From CAVEFW01 sp963643505 (GTDB lineage: Bacteria > Actinomycetota > Coriobacteriia > Coriobacteriales > Eggerthellaceae): a stretch of 19,703 nt of DNA. Of this stretch, positions 14,871 to 19,703 are shown piece by piece (within the stretch, counting starts at the first letter, position 1; every line of letters starts with the position of its first letter). The DNA lies in the NCBI GenBank assembly GCA_963643505.1, contig CAVIKF010000021.1:1-19703 (forward strand), in the 5' to 3' direction. A model generated the notes under the pieces. That model worked only from the letters and a program-made list of their open reading frames with translations, made no database searches and was not told where the DNA came from. The position numbers and the translations under genes were made by a program.

Positions 14871-17027
14871 AAGGGCCACGCCGGTAAGGGCGGCCTCGAT
14901 GTCCTCCGCAGTGTTGTAGACGCCAAGGCTTATGCGGGTGGTGCCCGAGACGCCAAGGGCATTGCACAGCGGCAAGGCGCAATGGCTGCCGCCGCGAACA
15001 GCAACGCCCACGTTGTCGAGGAGTCGGACGATCGGCGTGGGCGGCAAGCCGCGCAGGGAGAAGGAAATGAGTCCGTTCTGTCCGTCTGCGGCGGAGTGGT
15101 CGCCGAACACGATGGCGTCGTCGATATGGGCGAAGCCGCGCATGGCGTGACGCGTGAGGGCCGCCTCGGCGGACTTGATGTTCTCGACACCAAGGGTCTC
15201 GACGTAGTTGATGGCCGCAGCCCAACCTACGGCAGGCGAGATAGGTTGGGAGCCTGCTTCGAACTTTGATCCGCCAGGGTGGGACTCAAAGTCATAAGGC
15301 GTGACGTGCATGACCATGCCGCCACCCACATTTACGCACTCCATCTCGGCGAACGCCTCAGGGGCGATCCAAAGGCCGCCGATGCCTTGGGGGCCATACA
15401 TCTTGTGGGCGGACATGGCGACGAAGTCCACGCCCAGAGCCTTCACGTCGACTTTGCCATGCGCTAGGGATTGCGCCGCGTCCACAACGAACCGTGCGCC
15501 GGCCTCGTGGGCCATGGCAGCAAGCTCGGCGATGGGGTACTCGATGCCGAGGGTGTTGCCGACCTGCGCACAGGCGACAAGCTTCGGCTTCGTTTCGAGC
15601 GCGCGCTCATAGGCCTCCATGTCGATGCGGCCATGGGAGTCAAGCGGTAAGACGATGAGTCGCGCACCCTTGCGCTCAGCCAAGGTTTGCCAGGGAAGCA
15701 TGTTGGAATGATGCTCAGAGGCCCAGCAGATCAGGGTGTCGCCCTCGCCGACATTATTGTTGCCCCACCCTTGAGCCACCAGGTTAAGGGCGCCGGTGGC
15801 GTTCATGGTGATAGCGAGCTGCGGCGACTTGCGATCCATCATGCCCTTTGGCTCGTCGCTGTTGATGTAGCGAAGCACGCTGGACCGGGCGCCGTTCCAT
15901 GCGTCGTTGGAGCGCTTCATGAGGCCATAGATGCTACGGCGGATATTGCAGTTTGAGTGGGTGTCGTAGTCGCGTTGGGCATCGAGAACCGCGCCGGCGC
16001 GCTGACTTGTGGCGGCTGAGTCGAGATAGACAAGCCTGCCTTTGTACTCCGGGATGTTGAACAGGGGGAAGTCGGCTTTGTTCCGCTTGCCAAACGCGTC
16101 GGCTTCAGCTAGGGCAGCGGCTTCGCCTTCATCGTCGGGAGCCATGGATGCGATGGTATCGCGGGCGATGGCCACAAGCTCACGGTCGGAGTCGCTGGCC
16201 TGCTCGAGCTTGCTCTTGGCGGTCTTCTCGTCAAGCTTGGCAATGCGAACAGCTTCGAGGGCACAAAGGCTGAGATTGGCGAAGAATTCCTTCGTGGGAT
16301 CGCTGGTCCTTCCGGGATTTGGCAGAAGTTGGGCCCACCCGTTGTCGTGCTCGAAGGCGCGCATGGTGGCGACGCCGCGGTCGGAACCGTTGTTTGTGGG
16401 GGAGCACAGGTTGGACGAGCCAAGGCCAGAAAGCCAGTTGGCGCGGATGAGCATAGGGGTGGTGCGGGTGATGCGACACCAGGTCAGGGCCATGTCGGTC
16501 TCGCGCTCGTCGATATCGGCTTGCAGAGCGGCTAAATGGGACCCGTCGATACGGACCTGCTCGGCATTGAGAAGGTATATGAGTTCCGCGCCGGCTGTAT
16601 TTGCGACCTCGCAGGCGACGTCCAAAACGGCTTTTGTGATGCCGAACAGCTCGAAGTTGGCAGCCGCGCGGGTAATCTCGATCTCGTCCTTGACGCTCAG
16701 GCTGCGTACCTCTATGGGGTGCGCGGGGCGAGGGCGCGAGGCGTTAGGATGTGCGATGTCAAGGGAGTCGACACACGCTTCGATATTCCTCGCAAGCGCG
16801 GGACGCGTGAGGATTGCGATGGTGGACGCGCCTGCCGTCTCTGCCGCGGCGATAGCCTGCGCAATCACAGGTTTGCCCTCATAGGCTTGCAGAGCTCGGC
16901 AAGACGCCGCGGCTCCTGGCGCGGGCGCGCACTCGATCTTTTCGCGTCCATCCTCATAGCTTACGACCAAAGGTGTGTCGTCTTCGGAAAGGGCAAGTAC
17001 CAATGCGGCAATGTTTTTCTCAACCAA
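14844..17027 (-). CDS. Nucleotidyltransferase-like domain fused to SufS-type cysteine desulfurase
   Basis: The 727-residue protein ends in a complete class V aminotransferase-fold desulfurase (about 330-725). YLDSAATSQRA opens it, ASEHHSNMLPW lies in the middle, SAHKMYGPQG gives the PLP lysine K542, and RGGSHCALPLC gives the catalytic cysteine C683 in the group II (SufS/CsdA) position. It would release sulfur from cysteine as a persulfide. Residues 1 to about 245 resemble a MobA/MocA-like nucleotidyltransferase (EGKPVIAQAIAAAETAGAST, then ELIYLLNAEQVRIDGSHLAA and RTTPMLIRANWLSGL), but the usual glycine-rich GxxxSxRMG nucleotide loop is not evident, so this half may be non-catalytic. The start is TTG with GAGGAG 5 bases upstream. 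No other suf genes adjoin. The fusion suggests sulfur delivery to a cofactor, possibly a molybdopterin; this is speculative. Confidence 0.85.
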   Translation of the reverse strand: MVEKNIAALVLALSEDDTPLVVSYEDGREKIECAPAPGAAASCRALQAYEGKPVIAQAIAAAETAGASTIAILTRPALARNIEACVDSLDIAHPNASRPRPAHPIEVRSLSVKDEIEITRAAANFELFGITKAVLDVACEVANTAGAELIYLLNAEQVRIDGSHLAALQADIDERETDMALTWCRITRTTPMLIRANWLSGLGSSNLCSPTNNGSDRGVATMRAFEHDNGWAQLLPNPGRTSDPTKEFFANLSLCALEAVRIAKLDEKTAKSKLEQASDSDRELVAIARDTIASMAPDDEGEAAALAEADAFGKRNKADFPLFNIPEYKGRLVYLDSAATSQRAGAVLDAQRDYDTHSNCNIRRSIYGLMKRSNDAWNGARSSVLRYINSDEPKGMMDRKSPQLAITMNATGALNLVAQGWGNNNVGEGDTLICWASEHHSNMLPWQTLAERKGARLIVLPLDSHGRIDMEAYERALETKPKLVACAQVGNTLGIEYPIAELAAMAHEAGARFVVDAAQSLAHGKVDVKALGVDFVAMSAHKMYGPQGIGGLWIAPEAFAEMECVNVGGGMVMHVTPYDFESHPGGSKFEAGSQPISPAVGWAAAINYVETLGVENIKSAEAALTRHAMRGFAHIDDAIVFGDHSAADGQNGLISFSLRGLPPTPIVRLLDNVGVAVRGGSHCALPLCNALGVSGTTRISLGVYNTAEDIEAALTGVALCAKLYAGR

Positions 17028-17424
17028 TGTGACTCCTCAACGCGTTTTTCCTGATGGGGTCTATTGTACGCATACAAATGATAGACTGTGCCAAATCTTT
17101 GAGAAAAGGCGTTGCGAACATCGGGTGTTTTGGCCGTGACTCTGAATGTGGTGTAAGGCTCGGTTTGGTTGGCGGAATTTCGGAGCTTGACGTCAAACGC
17201 CCGAAACACGCCAGGCCAGGCGACAACTAGACGACAGCCGGGCGCCGAGTCCGCAAAACATGTCCAGGCGTGGCGTCAAGATGTCTTCACGTTAACAGAT
17301 GCGGCAGTCTATGACTTGCTTATGACAGCACGCAACGCTCTTCCAATGTCCAAAAAATCACCCATAGACATGAGACGGTTTTGAGACACTATGCCCATAA
17401 ATCAACGTGATGGAAGGAGTTGTC
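17028..17424. other. Divergent intergenic region, no gene seen
   Basis: This separates the minus-strand desulfurase fusion from the plus-strand gene at 17425. It must hold both promoters. On the minus strand TTGGCA with a downstream TACAAT (17056-17094, spacing about 20) is a poor candidate. On the plus strand no convincing pair was found. GGTTTTGAGACAC near 17378-17390 resembles the reverse complement of GTGTCTCAAAAC near 7121-7132, which may be chance. Confidence 0.4.
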
Positions 17425-18117
17425 ATGAAGTTGTTTGAGATGTTCAAGAAGGAAGAGAAGCGTACCTGCCCGATCGAGATGCCTTCAAGGTATCAATTAC
17501 TGAAACCCCTGCCAAGCGATCCTGAGGATATGTCGATTTTCGCGGTACAAACGAGCGGGTGTATCGCGGTTGTCAACGTGCGTCCCATTGGAAGCGACGA
17601 GCGTCACATGCCCTTTGGCGATCCGGGCTGCGTCATCGCCGACATCCACGCAGACCATGATGACGATCAGGGGTTGATCGAGGTCAATGCCTTTGCGACG
17701 CGTCTTGGGTATCGCGGTATCTATAGCATCGTCAAGACGGTATTAATTGCGAACGACGAGCGGGCCGAGGGAGATAAGGGCGCCGCGAGAGACAAGGCCG
17801 ACGAGCGGGCTCCCGGCGGTGTGCAATACGGTCTACTGGTCCATATGGACACGGCTAATGGTCCAGTGAGCGTGCACGGTTTCTTCGAGGAGTTCGGCAT
17901 AACAGGCGTGCGGGAGTGTGTTATCGCCGCATCGATGACCCAAACTGGCAAGGTGGGTCCTGGTCTGGAGGGATGGATGCGGGATCCATATGATCCGGAG
18001 CATACGCGCGGCATCCCCATGAATCTTTCGGAGCATCGTAAATTTGACGCCGCTTTTCCCGAGCACCCGCTGTCGATTTCCCGAGAGCTCGTCGCGTATT
18101 TGCGTGAAACGAACTAG
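17425..18117 (+). CDS. Unrecognised soluble protein
   Basis: I do not recognise this family. The ATG at 17425 is chosen because AAGGAG (17414-17419) lies 5 bases before it; the GTG and ATG at 17407 and 17410 lack one. The 230-residue product starts with a basic amphipathic stretch (MKLFEMFKKEEKR), has no signal peptide or membrane segment, and is probably cytoplasmic. Conserved-looking segments are CIAVVNVRPIG, MPFGDPGCVIADIHADH, GLIEVNAFATRLGYRGIYSIVKT and VSVHGFFEEFGITGVRECVIA. WMRDPYDPEHTRGIPMNLSE follows. A charged insert near residues 110-132 (DERAEGDKGAARDKADERA) is made by a 12-base direct repeat and interrupts what looks like one domain. The end (DAAFPEHPLSISRELVAYL) is typical of a folded C-terminus. 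No function is proposed. Confidence 0.8.
   Translation: MKLFEMFKKEEKRTCPIEMPSRYQLLKPLPSDPEDMSIFAVQTSGCIAVVNVRPIGSDERHMPFGDPGCVIADIHADHDDDQGLIEVNAFATRLGYRGIYSIVKTVLIANDERAEGDKGAARDKADERAPGGVQYGLLVHMDTANGPVSVHGFFEEFGITGVRECVIAASMTQTGKVGPGLEGWMRDPYDPEHTRGIPMNLSEHRKFDAAFPEHPLSISRELVAYLRETN
17754..17810 (+). repeat. 12-bp direct repeat flanking an in-frame insert
   Basis: CGACGAGCGGGC occurs at 17754-17765 and 17799-17810. The 45-base offset keeps the frame and creates a charged insert bounded by DERA at both ends within the unrecognised protein. Confidence 0.75.
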
Positions 18118-18191
18118 GAGCTGGCGGCTGGGGATTAGGGGCTGGGAGCTAGCGGCTGGGGATTAGGGGCTGGGAGCTAGCGGCTGGGGAT
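18118..18191 (+). repeat. 28-bp tandem repeat starting right after a stop codon
   Basis: Units at 18118-18145 and 18146-18173 differ at one base, and a partial third follows (18174-18191). The unit starts GAGCT and contains GGCTGGGGATTAGGGG. The array begins on the base after the TAG of the preceding gene and runs into the duplicated end of the DUF554 gene. Confidence 0.9.
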
Positions 18192-18287
18192 ACGCCAGAT
18201 GCCGAAAAGCGGTGCGGTAAAACGCCTTTAATCCCCGCATGCAAGGCTCGGGGATTTCCGATACGTCAGATGCCGAAAAGCGGTGCG
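18190..18287 (-). repeat. 27-bp direct repeat copying the 3' end of the DUF554 gene
   Basis: Copies at 18190-18216 and 18261-18287 match at 26 of 27 bases. The right copy holds the genuine last codons (APLFGI) and the TGA. In the left copy, downstream of the gene, the same frame reads APLFGI and then TGG. Confidence 0.9.
18230..18256. terminator. Hairpin between convergent genes, possible bidirectional terminator
   Basis: AATCCCCG (18230-18237) pairs perfectly with CGGGGATT (18249-18256) over an 11-base loop. It lies between the convergent gene ending at 18117 and the DUF554 gene ending at 18266. T tracts are short on both sides. The AATCCCC arm could also pair with GGGGATT in the upstream 28-bp repeats. 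Confidence 0.5.
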
Positions 18288-18949
18288 ACAAGACACCACA
18301 CGATAGGGACAAGCAGGGCAGGGAGGAAGTCGAGGGTCTTAAGCTCCTTGATGCCCAAGATCGAGATGCCGGACATCATGATGAGCACGCCGCCCACGAT
18401 CGAGAGCTCGGTCATCATGGGCGTGGTGATGAAGTTGCCGAGCAAGAGCGTGAGCCCAAAGATCGACCCCTGCCAAGCAAAAAGCACGACAGCGGCAAGG
18501 GCCATGCCGACGCCATAGGTTGATGCGAGCACCATAGAGGTCACCAAGTCGAGCATGGCGTTGGTGAACAGGAATGTCGTGTCGCCATAGAGGGCGCTTT
18601 GGACGGGGCCTAGGATCGACAAGGTTCCGACGCAGAACAAAAGACAGCCGGTAACAAGGCCCTGGCCAAGCTTGCCGTCGCCCTTGCGTGAGGTCAGTGC
18701 GTCCATGCGGTCGCTAAGACGCAAGAGCGTGCCGATAGCGACACCGATAGCGAGACTGGCTATAAACAACACGGGATACGTGCTGTTGGGCATGTTCTGA
18801 ATTGCGGCATTAGCGCCCAAAACGAATGCGGCAAGGCCCATAGCGGTAAAGAGGGCGTCGTTAACCCGCTCGCTCATGAAGCGTTTGAGCGTGCCGCCGA
18901 TAAGACTGCCCACGACGATAGCGCAAGCGTTTGCAATGGTTCCGATCAA
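18266..18949 (-). CDS. DUF554 family membrane protein (YdfK-like)
   Basis: This is a 227-residue integral membrane protein. The start MIGTIANACAIVVGSLIGG is characteristic of DUF554 and fixes the TTG start at 18949, with GAGG 5 bases upstream. A basic loop (LKRFMSERVND) and several hydrophobic helices follow: LFTAMGLAAFVLG, YPVLFIASLAIGVAIG, CLLFCVGTLSILGPVQSA, AMLDLVTSMVLASTYGVGM and VGGVLIMMSGISILGIKEL, ending in LDFLPALLVPIVWC. The segments GTLSILGPVQ and the D in MLDLVTSMVLAS are typical of the family. The length is standard. Members are predicted small-molecule transporters or channels, but no substrate is established to my knowledge. Its 3' end is duplicated downstream, and it converges on the unrecognised gene at 17425-18117. 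Confidence 0.9.
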   Translation of the reverse strand: MIGTIANACAIVVGSLIGGTLKRFMSERVNDALFTAMGLAAFVLGANAAIQNMPNSTYPVLFIASLAIGVAIGTLLRLSDRMDALTSRKGDGKLGQGLVTGCLLFCVGTLSILGPVQSALYGDTTFLFTNAMLDLVTSMVLASTYGVGMALAAVVLFAWQGSIFGLTLLLGNFITTPMMTELSIVGGVLIMMSGISILGIKELKTLDFLPALLVPIVWCLVAPLFGI

Positions 18950-19005
18950 AATAACCTCAGCCTGGTACGTGTGTCTCGATTAGATGTGTTGCTCCCAAAG
19001 AAGCA
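18950..19005. other. Short gap between two minus-strand genes
   Basis: Only 56 bases separate the TM2 gene's stop from the DUF554 gene's start. I see no terminator hairpin. The two may be one transcript, with the TM2 gene first. Confidence 0.4.
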
Positions 19006-19434
19006 CTAGAACCAGGGCTTTTGGCCGAGTTCATAGGTCAGATAGAACTCCTCATCGCTCTTGGTGAGGTAGAGGATGCCCTCAATGAAGGCGATGACCT
19101 CAATGACGAAAGCGGCGAGCCCGAGGGTCAAGACGCCCGCGATAACCGAGATGAGGAGCATGATGACGCCTTGCTTGGTGTAACCGAGATAGAACTTGTG
19201 AATGCCGAGCGTGCCAAGGAAGATGCCGAGGAGGCCTGCGGCGACCTTGCTTTTTGTGGCAGCGTTTGTGGTGATGTTGTTCGGTTGATAGGGCGTGTAG
19301 TCCATCTGCTCATAGGATGGGGTTTCGACGGTGGGTTGAGCGGCGGTGGAAGCGGCAGGCGTCAGCGGGGCGCCACAATTGCTGCAAAACTTCGTGCTGT
19401 CTGGTACCTCAGATCCACAATACTGGCAATACAT
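19006..19434 (-). CDS. Zinc-ribbon TM2 domain membrane protein
   Basis: This 142-residue protein begins with a zinc ribbon MYCQYCGSEVPDSTKFCSNC, with cysteines 3, 6, 17 and 20. A disordered Pro/Thr/Gln-rich linker (about 22-58) follows, then a TM2 domain: KSKVAAGLLGIFLGTLGIHKFYLG, the signature GxHKFYLG turn, GVIMLLISVIAGVLTLG, IAFIEGILYLTKSDEEF. Two transmembrane helices are expected, with the ribbon in the cytoplasm. Such proteins are widespread in Gram-positive bacteria; their role is not settled. The ATG at 19434 is supported by AAAGGAG (19440-19446) 5 bases upstream. It lies upstream of the DUF554 gene on the same strand and may share its transcript. Confidence 0.92.
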   Translation of the reverse strand: MYCQYCGSEVPDSTKFCSNCGAPLTPAASTAAQPTVETPSYEQMDYTPYQPNNITTNAATKSKVAAGLLGIFLGTLGIHKFYLGYTKQGVIMLLISVIAGVLTLGLAAFVIEVIAFIEGILYLTKSDEEFYLTYELGQKPWF

Positions 19435-19439
19435 AGGGG

Positions 19440-19452
19440 CTCCTTTCAGGAG
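19440..19452 (-). promoter_or_regulatory. Small hairpin covering the ribosome binding site of the TM2 gene
   Basis: On the minus strand CTCCT, GAA and AGGAG form a 5-bp stem with a 3-base loop, and the AGGAG arm is the SD sequence. If it folds, it would damp translation. The short stem makes this tentative. Confidence 0.35.
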
Positions 19453-19508
19453 GCATAAGCGAAACGGTTTTACGTGGTCGAGTGCATTGAGCTAATTGCT
19501 CGTCAGGC

Positions 19509-19536
19509 ATTATACACGTCCAGGCCCGAAGTCGAA
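19509..19536 (-). promoter_or_regulatory. Promoter for the TM2 gene
   Basis: On the minus strand TTCGAC (19531-19536) and a perfect TATAAT (19509-19514) are separated by 16 bases. Transcription would begin near 19502, giving a leader of about 67 bases. Confidence 0.55.
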
Positions 19537-19607
19537 ACGCAATCGGGTATCCATGTGTCCGCAAAATGTTCTCGCAAATCCCTTGCCTGACGCTGAAACG
19601 CAATCGG
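19534..19607. repeat. 13-bp direct repeat upstream of the TM2 gene
   Basis: GAAACGCAATCGG occurs at 19534-19546 and 19595-19607 with similar sequence to the left of each. Its CGCAATCGG core is the same as the arm of the hairpin repeats at 13574-13713. The left copy overlaps the -35 box of the TM2 promoter. Confidence 0.65.
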
Positions 19608-19664
19608 TCGCCCGAGCCATAGAGACTGCAGCATAGGCAAACCTTAGTAGGCAAGCTTTAGACA

Positions 19665-19692
19665 TTGCGAATTATCCCGGGATAGCTATAAT
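19665..19692 (+). promoter_or_regulatory. Rightward promoter with a palindromic operator at the window edge
   Basis: TTGCGA (19665-19670) and TATAAT (19687-19692) are 16 bases apart. The spacer contains TATCCCGGGATA (19673-19684), a perfect 12-bp palindrome, and a further TCCCG half-site follows at 19695-19699. It should drive a gene right of the window, under control of a dimeric regulator that I cannot name. Confidence 0.55.
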
Positions 19693-19703
19693 TGTCCCGA
19701 CTT

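Overview
The window looks like chromosomal DNA of a Gram-positive, GC-rich bacterium, most likely an actinobacterium of the class Coriobacteriia. The grounds are a divergent second type IIA topoisomerase pair, a single-chain CydD-CydC-like ABC protein, a C_GCAxxG_C_C-type protein, TTG starts with clear Shine-Dalgarno (SD) sequences, and the DUF554 and TM2 proteins. No rRNA, tRNA, insertion sequence or cas gene was seen, so the taxonomic placement is inference.

Layout: 2-3670 holds the 3' part of a GyrB/ParE-like gene and the complete GyrA/ParC-like partner (+). At 3730-4014 (-) lies the 3' stump of an MFS transporter. At 4124-6751 (+) is a molybdate/tungstate-type ABC importer: binding lipoprotein, permease, ATPase. 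At 6752-7227 there is no convincing gene, only a possible relic. At 7228-8052 (-) a C_GCAxxG_C_C-like domain is fused to BspA-type leucine-rich repeats. At 8206-11742 (-) is a fused CydD-CydC-like ABC exporter, divergent from a ferrochelatase at 12059-13270 (+) across a strong palindromic operator. At 13733-14716 (+) is a BioB/HydE-like radical SAM protein, preceded by a long leader with three hairpin repeats. At 14844-17027 (-) a nucleotidyltransferase-like domain is fused to a SufS-type cysteine desulfurase. At 17425-18117 (+) is an unrecognised soluble protein. At 18266-18949 (-) is a DUF554 membrane protein, and at 19006-19434 (-) a zinc-ribbon/TM2 protein. A promoter pointing right lies at the right edge.

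Functionally, several genes touch redox, heme and metal chemistry: oxyanion uptake, thiol/heme-type export for cytochrome bd assembly, ferrochelatase, a radical SAM Fe-S enzyme and sulfur mobilisation. The metal and cofactor genes are separate transcription units on both strands, so a shared pathway is only suggested.

The most unusual feature is non-coding. Short direct repeats, many of them degenerate, sit at gene edges, protein linkers and protein tails across the window. Some carry a copy of the neighbouring gene's start codon with its SD sequence (parC-like gene x2, modC-like gene x3). Others carry the last codons and stop of the neighbouring gene (cysteine desulfurase fusion x4, cydDC x2, DUF554 gene x2). 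This looks like a lineage-specific habit of copying gene termini. I know of no named element that explains it.
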